The position numbers were made by a program, and so were the translations under genes. Source: VXOI01 sp965197575 (GTDB lineage Bacteria > Chloroflexota > Dehalococcoidia > Lucifugimonadales > UBA3495). Taken from it: a stretch of DNA of 64,000 nt. The stretch's first letter is position 1; each line of letters opens with the position of its first letter. Shown piece by piece: positions 45,759 through 53,847 of this stretch. The DNA lies in NCBI GenBank assembly GCA_965197575.1, contig OZ240214.1, positions 930,001 to 994,000 on the forward strand, in the 5' to 3' direction. The notes beneath the pieces were generated by a model. It did not search any database and was not told the DNA's origin. It saw nothing but the letters and a program-made list of their open reading frames with translations.

Positions 45759-46685
45759 TTACCGCAGCAGGGGCACTACTTCGCTCCAGATTCGCTCGAT
45801 CTGGGCTGCTTCCGGCCAGGTGGGGCCGAGGATCAGCGTCTTGCAGCCCGCGTCGATGAAGGGCTGAAGCTTTTCGGCACAGGCTTCGGCCGGACCGAAG
45901 GCGCAGTTGTTCTCCACGTCGTACTGCGGGCCGTAGTAGGCGTGGGTGAAGCTCTCCAGGGCCTGTTTGGCCCGGGAGCGGTCGGAGTCGACGTAGGTGT
46001 AGATCAGTTTGCCGGACTCCAGCGATTCCGGGTCTTTGCCCGCTTCCGCCGCGTAGCCCTGCACCTTCTGCCACGCCTGGCCCCAGGTCTCGGCGTTGGC
46101 GGTGCCCCCGGCGACCCAGCCGTCGGCCAGTTGTCCGGCCCGCCGCAGGGGGCCTTCCGCCGACCCGCCGAGGATGATGGGCACCGAAGGCTGCTGGACC
46201 GGCTTGGGGTCCACGTTGACGTTGTCCATGCTGTAGTAGCGCCCGTGGTGGGTGACGTCCCGCTCCGTCCACAGCCTGCGCATGATCTCGAGGTCCTCAG
46301 TGAACCGGCTCACGCGCCGTCCGGGGTCTATGCCCATGGGCCCGAACTCGTTGTCCCGTCCGCCCAGAGAGATGCCCAGAGTCACCCGGCCTCCGGACAG
46401 GTAGTCCAGGGTGGCGGTGGTCTTGGCTACCAGAATCGGGTTGCGCAGCACGAACAGCAGTACCGCCGTGCCCAGCCGGACCCGCTCGGTGACGGCGGCG
46501 GCGCAGGTCAACAGGGTCATGGGCTCGATGATGCTGATGTTGTGGAAAATGCGGTCGATGACCCACAGGGAGTCGTAGCCGATTTCGTCGGCCCGCCGGA
46601 AAAAGCCGGTGAACTCGGCCATCGACGGGGGCGTGTCGCCGAACCCGCCGGGCACGAGCAGTCCGATTTTCGCGTTGGCTGGCAT
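45759..46685 (-). CDS. LLM-class flavin-dependent oxidoreductase 1
   Basis: A 308-aa luciferase-like (TIM-barrel) enzyme: GFFRRADEIGYDSLWVIDR, TERVRLGTAVLLFVLRNP, SGGRVTLGISLGGRDNEF, and a PSVPIILGGSAEG sheet. They use FMNH2 or F420H2; the F420 binding type cannot be decided by eye. It follows a CaiB-type CoA-transferase gene (27-bp gap) in a minus-strand set including MmgE/PrpD. Two related enzymes are at 51949 and 60485. Confidence 0.85.
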   Translation of the reverse strand: MPANAKIGLLVPGGFGDTPPSMAEFTGFFRRADEIGYDSLWVIDRIFHNISIIEPMTLLTCAAAVTERVRLGTAVLLFVLRNPILVAKTTATLDYLSGGRVTLGISLGGRDNEFGPMGIDPGRRVSRFTEDLEIMRRLWTERDVTHHGRYYSMDNVNVDPKPVQQPSVPIILGGSAEGPLRRAGQLADGWVAGGTANAETWGQAWQKVQGYAAEAGKDPESLESGKLIYTYVDSDRSRAKQALESFTHAYYGPQYDVENNCAFGPAEACAEKLQPFIDAGCKTLILGPTWPEAAQIERIWSEVVPLLR

Positions 46686-46712
46686 TTTCCTTCCTCCTAA
46701 GACGACGCCTTC

Positions 46713-47927
46713 CTAAATGGCCCTTGCCGACCGGAACGCCTCTATGTCGGTCTCGGTGTAACCCAAGAGATTGGCGAGGACCTCGGCGGTGTCTTGCCCC
46801 AGAGTTGGCGGGGGCGAGAACGATTCCGGGTCGCCGGTCTTGATGGGGTTGCCCGCGGTCTCGTACCGTCCGGCCACCGGATGCTCGATTTCCACCACCA
46901 TGTTGCGCAGTTGCACTTGGGGGTCGGCCAGGGCCTCGGCGATGTTGTTGACCGGCCCACCGGGAACGTCCCACTTCAGCAGCAGTTGCTCCCAGTCCGG
47001 GCGCGGCTTGGAGCGAAAGCCCAGGGCAAGCGCTTCTTCCAACGCCGCCCGGTTTTCGATGCGGGCGGGCGCGGTGATGAAGCGCGGGTCGGCGTCCATG
47101 CCATTCAGTTCCTTGATTTCGCCCGACATCATCCGCAGCGTCTTCATGGCGAATTCCTGGCTGGCGCAGTGGACTTGCACGTACTTGCCATCGGAGCATT
47201 CGTAAGCGCCCACTGGCAGGTTGGATGGGTGGCCGGAGCCTATGGGTTCCGGCACCTCGCCGGACACCAGATAGAATTGGCCCAGGTGCGCCTGAAGGGA
47301 AATCTGCACGTCGAGCAGGCTGATGTCCAACCGGCGCCCCTCGCCGGTGGTCTTTCGTCCGTACAGGGCCGACACGATGCCAAGGGCCGCCATGTAACCT
47401 CCGACCATGTCTCCCACCGGAAAGCCCATGAATGCCGGGGGCTGGCCTTGGTGGCCGGTCACGCTCATGCCGCCGCCCATGGCCTGAACGATGCCGTCGA
47501 AGCCGGGCCGCTCCCGGTACGGCCCTTCCTGGCCGAAGGCGGACAGGGAGCAGGCGATGATCGAGGGGTTGTCGCGCTTCAACGAGTCGAAGTCCAGGCC
47601 CAATCGCTCCAGCACGGACGGGCGGAAGGCGTCGAACACCACGTCGGAGACCGCCACGAGCCTGCGGAACACCTCCTGCCCAGCAGGGTTGCGAAGGTCG
47701 ATGGCGACGCTCTTCTTGTTTCGGTTGAAGTTGAGATAGTAGGCGCTCTCGCCGCCCAGGAAGTGAGGCCCGATGCGGCGCGACATGTCGCCCACACCGG
47801 GCTGCTCGATCTTTATGACCTCGGCGCCCAGATCGCCCAATGTGCGGGCCGCCACCGGGCCGGCGATGGCTTGGGACATCTCCAGTACCCGCACGCCCCG
47901 GAGCACGCCTTGAAGGGGCAGGGTCAC
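46713..47927 (-). CDS. CaiB/BaiF family CoA-transferase (class III)
   Basis: A 404-aa class III CoA-transferase. N-terminal VLEMSQAIAGPVAARTLGDLG followed by EVIKIEQPG is diagnostic, as is the VSDVVFDAFRPSVLERLGLD segment. An Asp nucleophile around NRNKKSVAIDLRNPAG-downstream is expected. They transfer CoA between carboxylic acids without free CoA. It starts with a GTG that overlaps the MmgE/PrpD stop (GTGA). Confidence 0.9.
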   Translation of the reverse strand: MTLPLQGVLRGVRVLEMSQAIAGPVAARTLGDLGAEVIKIEQPGVGDMSRRIGPHFLGGESAYYLNFNRNKKSVAIDLRNPAGQEVFRRLVAVSDVVFDAFRPSVLERLGLDFDSLKRDNPSIIACSLSAFGQEGPYRERPGFDGIVQAMGGGMSVTGHQGQPPAFMGFPVGDMVGGYMAALGIVSALYGRKTTGEGRRLDISLLDVQISLQAHLGQFYLVSGEVPEPIGSGHPSNLPVGAYECSDGKYVQVHCASQEFAMKTLRMMSGEIKELNGMDADPRFITAPARIENRAALEEALALGFRSKPRPDWEQLLLKWDVPGGPVNNIAEALADPQVQLRNMVVEIEHPVAGRYETAGNPIKTGDPESFSPPPTLGQDTAEVLANLLGYTETDIEAFRSARAI

Positions 47928-49324
47928 TGCTCCGTCGACAGGAGCGCCGCCAGTTGACGCACGTCGTCCATGTTCTCCAGGTTTTCTACGGCGTCGATGA
48001 TTTCCTGCTGGCGTTCCGGGCTGATTACGGCGCCCGACAGCCCCCGGAACTTCTCTTTCATCTCATCCCAGGAAAGCGCGTTCTCCGGGTCTCCCTTGGG
48101 GTACCGGATGTCGCTGCGCAGCCTCCGCCCGTCGGTGGTCGCCACCTCGGCCCACGCCCGGAACTCCTTGGGGAAGTGGGCTTCCAACTCGGGGTCGATG
48201 ACGCTCTTGACGCGGAGCAGGATACTCCGTACTTCGGGCCGGTCCTGCACGCCGGGGGCATACTCGACCAACGAGGCCCGTCCATAAGCCAGGGCCACGG
48301 CGGCCCCGAAGGGCATGCTGAACTGCATGTCCACCACGGTCTTGGGGTTGGCCTTGTCCTCTTCAGGGGCGGAGATGATATTGTAACCGGCGCTCAACAC
48401 GCCGATGATCACTTCATCCACTTCCTGCGCCTCAAGCCCGTGGGTCCTCTTCAGGTCCAGCAGGCAATCGATGGGGCCCTGCTTGTAGCGGCAGCAGGAA
48501 TGGGGCTTGATGCTGGTGCGGGTTATCTGGTACTCCTCCCCCAGGTCCTTCAACACCAGGCTGGGGTCGGGGTCGCCGGAATAGCCCTGCAGGAAGCCGT
48601 CCCTTCCCTCAAAGATGGTGGTGGGGCCAATGTAGCCGTGCTTGGCCAGCAGGCCAGCCCAGGTGCCGCTGTGGGAGGCCCAACCGGGGTGAAGGCGCTT
48701 GGTCCACGCTCCCTCGGCCAGGTATTCCATGCTGCCCGCGGTCTGGCTGCCGGCGATGCCCAGGGCGTGAAGGAAAGACTCGCCCTCCAGACCCAGCAGG
48801 CGGCCCGCGACGGCCGCTGCGCCGAAAGCCCCGCAGGTGCCGGTCGGGTGAAAGCCGCGGCCGTAATGCTCGGCTGGTTTCAGGGCGCGCCCCAGCCGCA
48901 CGATCACGTCGTAACCGGCCACGACTGCCGTGATGAAGTCCTTGCCGGACACTTGGGCCAGGTCGGCCAGCGACAGCGCGGTGGGGTAGGCTACGACGCC
49001 CGGATGCAGCGACGCCTCGTTGTTCACGTCGTCCATCTCGATGCTGTGGAAGGCGGTCCCGTTGGCCATCGAGGCATACTCCGGCAAGACCCGGTGCGGA
49101 GTGCCGACGACGGCGGAGGGCCCGGAGCGGCCCAGGCCCTGTAGTGCGTTCACCACCGACTTGGCCGAATCGGTGGTCGAGCCGTTCAAGGTGACGCCGG
49201 CGAAGTCGAGGCACAGGTACTTGGCCCAGTCGACCACCTCCGGCGACAGGTCTTCGTAGGTGAGATTGGCCGCGAAGTCGCCCAGGGCGCGTGTGATGCC
49301 GGTCTCGTTGTTGGTCTGCACCAT
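47924..49324 (-). CDS. MmgE/PrpD family protein (2-methylcitrate dehydratase-like)
   Basis: A 466-aa protein with PrpD-type features: AKYLCLDFAGVTLNG, VEMDDVNNEASLHPG, FHPTGTCGAFGAAAVAGRLLGL, and HSCCRYKQGPIDCLLDL. PrpD dehydrates 2-methylcitrate; MmgE and related proteins (for example cis-aconitate decarboxylase) have other substrates. The transferase gene downstream, translationally coupled, suggests a CoA-linked route. Neither prpB nor prpC is in the window. Confidence 0.88.
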   Translation of the reverse strand: MVQTNNETGITRALGDFAANLTYEDLSPEVVDWAKYLCLDFAGVTLNGSTTDSAKSVVNALQGLGRSGPSAVVGTPHRVLPEYASMANGTAFHSIEMDDVNNEASLHPGVVAYPTALSLADLAQVSGKDFITAVVAGYDVIVRLGRALKPAEHYGRGFHPTGTCGAFGAAAVAGRLLGLEGESFLHALGIAGSQTAGSMEYLAEGAWTKRLHPGWASHSGTWAGLLAKHGYIGPTTIFEGRDGFLQGYSGDPDPSLVLKDLGEEYQITRTSIKPHSCCRYKQGPIDCLLDLKRTHGLEAQEVDEVIIGVLSAGYNIISAPEEDKANPKTVVDMQFSMPFGAAVALAYGRASLVEYAPGVQDRPEVRSILLRVKSVIDPELEAHFPKEFRAWAEVATTDGRRLRSDIRYPKGDPENALSWDEMKEKFRGLSGAVISPERQQEIIDAVENLENMDDVRQLAALLSTEQ

Positions 49325-49356
49325 GCGGTTTATCCTCCATTGTGGTTTTGCCGCTG

Positions 49357-49893
49357 CTATTGCTTTGGAGTCAGCTCTGATAGGTCGCGCTGAAGGGGAA
49401 AAATACGCGGTTTTGCTGGCCAGGGCGGGCGGCCCATTTCATAGAGCGTATGCAGAATGCCCAGCTTGTGGATGACTTTGGACGGGGTAATGTCCAACTC
49501 TTCCAACTGTTGCCGGGTAATTTTCCGAATCTCTCCGGTTTTGTCGGAGCGGATTTTGACTGTATCTAATCCTACATCCTCAACCCAGGTCTTTTCGTGC
49601 GTCTCAGTTTCCTTGATAGGCGATTCCTGCTCAAGCAGGTCTCGCGTTTCCCCCACAAAATGCGACCACCTGAAAGCCGGCCCGTCCAACTTGTCGATGT
49701 GCTGCCGGAGATGCTTGAGGTCGAGCCTCTTTGACGCATCCAATACTTCGACACCGACTAATCTCTCGTTGAAGTCGAAGTCCAGCATTAGGTCGAGTCT
49801 CTCGGCATCGACGACAACCGTATCGACGCTGCCCCGTTGGTCAGTTAGGTAGATGTAGGCGGCATCAACATCGGCGGAATAGGTGATTCTCAT
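49357..49893 (-). CDS. DUF2283-family protein with C-terminal extension
   Basis: A 178-aa protein. Residues 1-60 have the DUF2283 pattern (MRITYSADVDAAYIYLTDQ, LMLDFDFNERLVGVEVLDASKRL). About 110 residues follow, including IRSDKTGEIRKITRQQLEELD and a Pro-rich end. The start is the ATG at 49893 with a strong GGAAGGAAG SD. A longer open frame that reads into the upstream gene results from a frameshift there and was not used. The start overlaps the ancestral stop of the DUF4258-like gene (ATGA). Confidence 0.75.
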   Translation of the reverse strand: MRITYSADVDAAYIYLTDQRGSVDTVVVDAERLDLMLDFDFNERLVGVEVLDASKRLDLKHLRQHIDKLDGPAFRWSHFVGETRDLLEQESPIKETETHEKTWVEDVGLDTVKIRSDKTGEIRKITRQQLEELDITPSKVIHKLGILHTLYEMGRPPWPAKPRIFPLQRDLSELTPKQ

Positions 49894-50169
49894 TGCGCTT
49901 CCTTCCAAAATCCGAAACGGACTATAACAGTGATTACTGCGATGCCTCACTCTTCCTTCAATAGAATATACAACTTGCAATTCCTTGTGGGGATAGAAGC
50001 CCTTCGGTCGTTCATATCCGCCAGTCAGGACTCCTTTGGCAATGTATCGTTCACTGTAGGTCTCGCTAACCTCTCCGGTTGCCAGGACAAATCCGATTTC
50101 TTCCTTGGTGGCTCCCCGACGCTCGAAATAGCCTTCGTCGTGGCCGACAAATTCAAAATGCGGTGTCAT
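49890..50169 (-). pseudogene. Frame-shifted DUF4258-like gene paired with DUF2283
   Basis: From ATG 50169 the frame reads FVGHDEGYFERRGATKEEIG, then FYPHKELQVVYSIEGRVRH, and then loses family-like sequence. A one-base shift near 49941 restores AVITVIVRFGFWKEAQ ending at TGA 49892-49890, which gives a 4-bp ATGA overlap with the DUF2283 gene. That coincidence strongly supports a single indel in an ancestral two-gene operon. As sequenced, the two genes are fused in frame. Confidence 0.75.
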
Positions 50170-50199
50170 GCCACTTGCCTATCGTACCATCGCTATGTC

Positions 50200-51378
50200 C
50201 TACAGACCCGACTCGTAGAGGAAGTCGCCGGTGGGGAAGTTGTTGAGCAGGTGGCGGGCGATTACCAGGCGTTGGATTTCGTTGGTGCCTTCGCCGATCA
50301 TCATCAGCGGGGCGTCGCGGAAGTGGCGCTCCACCGTCAGGTCCTGGGTGTAGCCGTAGCCTCCGTGGATGCGCATGGCGTCGGTGGCGACCTGCATACA
50401 CATCTCGCTGGCGAACAGCTTGGCCATGCCTGCTTCCATGTCGGCCCGCTCGCCCCGGTCTTTCTTCTCGGCGGCGTGCAGCACCATGAGATGGGCGGCT
50501 TGGACCTGGGTGGCCATGTTGGCCAGCATGATCTGGATGCTCTGGTGCTCGCCGATGGGCTTGCCGAAGGTCTGGCGCTGCTGGGCGTACTTCGTGGCCT
50601 CCTCCAGCGCGGCCCGGGCCACGCCGAGGCAACGGGCGGCGACGTTGATGCGGCCCAACTCCAGCCCGCTCATAATCTGGTAGAAGCCCTTGCCTTCCTC
50701 GCCGCCCACGAGGTTGGCGCCGGAGACGCGGTAGTCCTGAAAGGCCAGCTCGGACGTATCGACGCCGCGGTAACCCAGCTTGGGCACGTCCCGGACGACC
50801 TCGAACCCCGGACCCTTTTCGGCGATGAAGATGCTCATGCCCCGGCGAGGCGGGTCGGCGTTGACGTCGGTCTTGGTCACCAGCGCGAAGGTGTTGCCGT
50901 GACGGCCGTTGGTGATCAGGCTCTTGGAGCCGTTCACCACGTAATCGTCGCCGTCGCGTACCGCCCGGGTCTCGATGGCTTGGACGTCGCTGCCGGCGTT
51001 GGGTTCGGTGATGCAGATGCCGCCCCGTTTTTCGCCGGTGGCCATGAGCGGCAGGAAGCGCTCCTTCTGATCCGGCGTGCCGTGGGTGGCCACCATGTAG
51101 GCCATGATGAGGTGGGAGTTGAGTATGCCGCTAAGGCTCATCCAGCCGCGGCAAATCTCCTCGATGGCCAGGGCATAGGTCGAGACGTCGAGGTTTAGCC
51201 CGCCGTATTCTTCCGGGATGACCGCCCCGAATAGGCCGAGTTCCTTCATCCGCTCGACCAGGTCGAAGGGATACTCGTCTTCCCGCTCCATTGCTTGGGC
51301 GACGGGCACGACTTCTCGGCGGACGAATTCCCGGATGGTCGAGACTATTCCTCGCTGGGCTTCGGTAAGTTGAGGCAA
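50200..51378 (-). CDS. Acyl-CoA dehydrogenase
   Basis: A 392-aa FAD-dependent enzyme introducing the alpha-beta double bond into acyl-CoA. Signatures include CITEPNAGSD, ITNGRHGNTFALV, GYRGVDTSELAF, and the C-terminal HGGYGYTQDLTVERHFRDAP followed by IGEGTNEIQR (catalytic Glu). A TTG at 51378 is preferred because a perfect AAGGAG lies 5 nt upstream; upstream in-frame ATGs (51444 or earlier) would add an unlikely extension. It is divergent from the ferritin-like gene. Confidence 0.92.
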   Translation of the reverse strand: MPQLTEAQRGIVSTIREFVRREVVPVAQAMEREDEYPFDLVERMKELGLFGAVIPEEYGGLNLDVSTYALAIEEICRGWMSLSGILNSHLIMAYMVATHGTPDQKERFLPLMATGEKRGGICITEPNAGSDVQAIETRAVRDGDDYVVNGSKSLITNGRHGNTFALVTKTDVNADPPRRGMSIFIAEKGPGFEVVRDVPKLGYRGVDTSELAFQDYRVSGANLVGGEEGKGFYQIMSGLELGRINVAARCLGVARAALEEATKYAQQRQTFGKPIGEHQSIQIMLANMATQVQAAHLMVLHAAEKKDRGERADMEAGMAKLFASEMCMQVATDAMRIHGGYGYTQDLTVERHFRDAPLMMIGEGTNEIQRLVIARHLLNNFPTGDFLYESGL

Positions 51379-51426
51379 AGCGACTCCTTGGGCCGACGGT
51401 CTGGGGGTTCCATCGATTCCCTTTAA

Positions 51427-51455
51427 TTGACACCCTTGCGGCATCGCACTACACT
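51427..51455 (+). promoter_or_regulatory. Promoter of the ferritin-like/LLM operon
   Basis: TTGACA (51427-51432), 17-nt spacer, TACACT (51450-51455). Start near 51462, with a GGGAG SD 25 nt later just before the ATG at 51487. Confidence 0.6.
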
Positions 51456-51486
51456 CACCGCAACCACCCCTTGGGAGTATAGCAAA

Positions 51487-51945
51487 ATGACTGCCAAGCC
51501 CGACTACGTAAACTTGCTCAACGATATTTGCCAGCAGGAAGCCCGCGCCGGAATCTTCCTCAAGGCCTGGGCCGACAAGACGGACAACCCGGACCTCAAG
51601 CAGTGCCTGACGTTTGTGGCCGAGCGCGAGACCAGCCACGGCGATATCTTCGAGCGCCGCATTCGGGAGTTGGGGTTCTCTGCCGAAGAGACTGAAGACC
51701 CCATCTTTGCCGAACGGCTGCAGGTCGCCGGTTCCGACATGTCGGACGCCGAGAAGATTGTCTGGATGCGGCAGGCGCAGACTCGTGTCACCCTGCCAAC
51801 GGTGCGGATGCGCTACGAGGAGGCGGCAGAGGACGAATCCGTTGACCAGTTGACCCGCTCCCTGATCAAGTGGTTCACCGAGGTGGAAGACGACTCCGGC
51901 GCCTCCATGCGGTCAGTGTACGCCCAGATCGAGCAGGAGGGCTAA
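51487..51945 (+). CDS. Ferritin-like/rubrerythrin-type helical protein
   Basis: A 152-aa protein predicted as a four-helix bundle. The helices carry ICQQEARAGIFLKAWA, FVAERETSHGDIFERRI (E..x..H metal motif), and a later RMRYEEAAEDE that might supply further carboxylates. No known ferroxidase family can be named. It starts an operon with LLM (3-bp gap), MBL lactonase-like and the fusion gene. A role in redox protection for the catabolic oxidases is only a guess. Confidence 0.65.
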   Translation: MTAKPDYVNLLNDICQQEARAGIFLKAWADKTDNPDLKQCLTFVAERETSHGDIFERRIRELGFSAEETEDPIFAERLQVAGSDMSDAEKIVWMRQAQTRVTLPTVRMRYEEAAEDESVDQLTRSLIKWFTEVEDDSGASMRSVYAQIEQEG

Positions 51946-51948
51946 TCA

Positions 51949-53061
51949 ATGCAATTCGGAGCGTTCTTTGTCGGCCAGCGACCCCAACTCCATGAGCAAT
52001 ACGCCGACGAGCGCAAGGCGAACCCCAACCCGGTCAGCCGTACCGACACCCAGGTCTACAGCGACATCCTGAAGGGTGCGGTATTGGCTGAGGAGTTGGG
52101 GTTCGACTCGGTCTGGATTGCCGAGCACGCCTTCAGCGAACACAGCATCATCAGCTCGCCCCATAGCCTGCTGGCCGCCATCGCCGCCAAGACGAAGCGG
52201 GTCAAGGTGGGCGTTGCCTGCACCATCGTGCCTTGGCACGCCCCGCTGCGTATGGCCCAAGACCTGGCCACCCTGGACATCATCAGTGAGGGGAGGCTCA
52301 TCGTCGGGGCGGGCCGAGGCTACCAGAAGCGGGAGTTCGACATCTACGGCGTCGACATCGCTGAGTCCAGGGACCGCTTCGTAGAAGGAATGGACATCGC
52401 CGTCAAAGCGTGGACCGAAGAGACCTTCTCCTACGACGGCGAATTCTACAACTTTCCGGAGGTCCGGGTCATACCCAAGCCCCTTCAGGAGCCGCACCCG
52501 CCCGTTTTCATGGCCGTTACCCACAGCCCGGAGTCCGTGGAGATTGCGGTCCGGAACCGCTGGGGCCTGTTCACGGTGGGCAGCAGCTTCTTCCCGGCGT
52601 CCCCCGACTCCGACCAGAACCTGATCAGCCTCTACCACCGCCGGATGCTGGAAGATGGGGTCGCGCCCGACGACATCGAGGTTGCCGCCGTGCGTAACGT
52701 CTACGTTTCCCTGACCGATGAAGAAGCCGTCGAGTTGCTGACGCCCCGGCTTCAGTGGGCCGGTGACATGGGCGAATTCCTCCGGCGGCCCTTGGCGGAC
52801 ATTGTCGGCGCGGTGGGCGTCCGGAGCTATGAGCACTACGTTCGGGACCCGTTCATCGAACCTGACCTGGTGGCCCAACGCGGCAAAGAGGGCATGGCCG
52901 CCATCGGCAGCCCGGAGAAGGTTACTGCCGCAATCAAGGAGCTCGAGGCCAACCACGTGACCCACTTCATCAGCTACCTGGACGCTGGCGGACTCGATTT
53001 CGACCAAGTGTCGAGTTCCATCCAACTGTTCTCCGAGAAGGTGATGCCCAACTTCCGTTAG
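51949..53061 (+). CDS. LLM-class flavin-dependent oxidoreductase 2
   Basis: A 370-aa luciferase-like monooxygenase or reductase. Sequence markers: AEELGFDSVWIAEHAFSEHS at the N-terminal barrel, KRVKVGVACTIVPWHAPLRM, EGRLIVGAGRGYQKREF, and PPVFMAVTHSPESVEIA. It is longer than the 300-aa F420 type and resembles the bacterial luciferase-alpha/alkane-type group. Starts 3 bp after the ferritin-like gene, so the two are probably coupled. Confidence 0.88.
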   Translation: MQFGAFFVGQRPQLHEQYADERKANPNPVSRTDTQVYSDILKGAVLAEELGFDSVWIAEHAFSEHSIISSPHSLLAAIAAKTKRVKVGVACTIVPWHAPLRMAQDLATLDIISEGRLIVGAGRGYQKREFDIYGVDIAESRDRFVEGMDIAVKAWTEETFSYDGEFYNFPEVRVIPKPLQEPHPPVFMAVTHSPESVEIAVRNRWGLFTVGSSFFPASPDSDQNLISLYHRRMLEDGVAPDDIEVAAVRNVYVSLTDEEAVELLTPRLQWAGDMGEFLRRPLADIVGAVGVRSYEHYVRDPFIEPDLVAQRGKEGMAAIGSPEKVTAAIKELEANHVTHFISYLDAGGLDFDQVSSSIQLFSEKVMPNFR

Positions 53062-53078
53062 TCAGGAGCTTACATTCC

Positions 53079-53840
53079 ATGGCAACGCTGGACGTTTTGA
53101 CCTACGGGTTCGCCCTCAATACCGATCAAGGTTCCTTTGGTTACTCCACCAACTCCCTGCTCCGGGTGGGCAGCCACAACATTCTGATTGATACCGGGCC
53201 TTCCTCCCGGCGCCCGTTCCTGTACCGGGCGCTCCAGAGCAAGGACCTCACCACCGACGACATCGACATCGTAATCCTCACCCACATGCACTGGGACCAT
53301 TGCCAGAACACCGACTTGTTCCGCAACGCCCGCGTTCTGGTGAACCCGGTGGAGATCGACTACGCCCGCAACCCCAATCGCTGGGACTTGGCGGTCGCTG
53401 CCGGAATGGCCGACATGATGCGCAATATGAAGGTCGAGGTGGTGTCCGAGGGCGACACCATCGTCGACGGCGTGACGGTTCTGGAGACTCCGGGGCATAC
53501 CAAGGGGCACATGAGCATCCTGGCCGACATCGACGGCGAAAACGTGCTGATCGCTGGCGACGCCCTTCCGGAGAGCGGCACGGTGTCGCGGGGCATCCCC
53601 TACAACATTTTCTGGGACGTGGAAGACGCCCACGCCAGCGTCGAAAAGATGGTGGCGTCGTCCAACGTGTTCTATCCCGGCCACGACCGCCCCTTCCGGG
53701 TGGAAGGCGACGAGATCAACTACCTGCACGGCCCGGCCAACATCGAAGTCCTGAACAGCACGGAAGGCGGGGGAACCGCTTCGCTGACTTTCACCGTCAG
53801 CCCGACCCGCACGGTAAACGTCGACATCGTCCAGAAGTAG
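53079..53840 (+). CDS. MBL-fold hydrolase (N-acyl homoserine lactonase-like)
   Basis: A 253-aa hydrolase with the binuclear zinc motif THMHWDHC (H69, H71, D73, H74), GHTKGHMSI for the third His, AGDALPES for the bridging Asp and YPGHDRPF for the final His. The HxHxDH motif and spacing match the AHL lactonase (AiiA)/ glyoxalase-II-like group, but whether the substrate is a lactone is unknown. It lies 17 bp after LLM 2. Confidence 0.85.
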   Translation: MATLDVLTYGFALNTDQGSFGYSTNSLLRVGSHNILIDTGPSSRRPFLYRALQSKDLTTDDIDIVILTHMHWDHCQNTDLFRNARVLVNPVEIDYARNPNRWDLAVAAGMADMMRNMKVEVVSEGDTIVDGVTVLETPGHTKGHMSILADIDGENVLIAGDALPESGTVSRGIPYNIFWDVEDAHASVEKMVASSNVFYPGHDRPFRVEGDEINYLHGPANIEVLNSTEGGGTASLTFTVSPTRTVNVDIVQK

Positions 53841-53847
53841 ACCGGCC

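Noticed and set aside
51379..51639. N-terminal extension of acyl-CoA dehydrogenase
   Set aside because: It has no family sequence and crosses the promoter of the divergent gene; the TTG at 51378 has an ideal SD.
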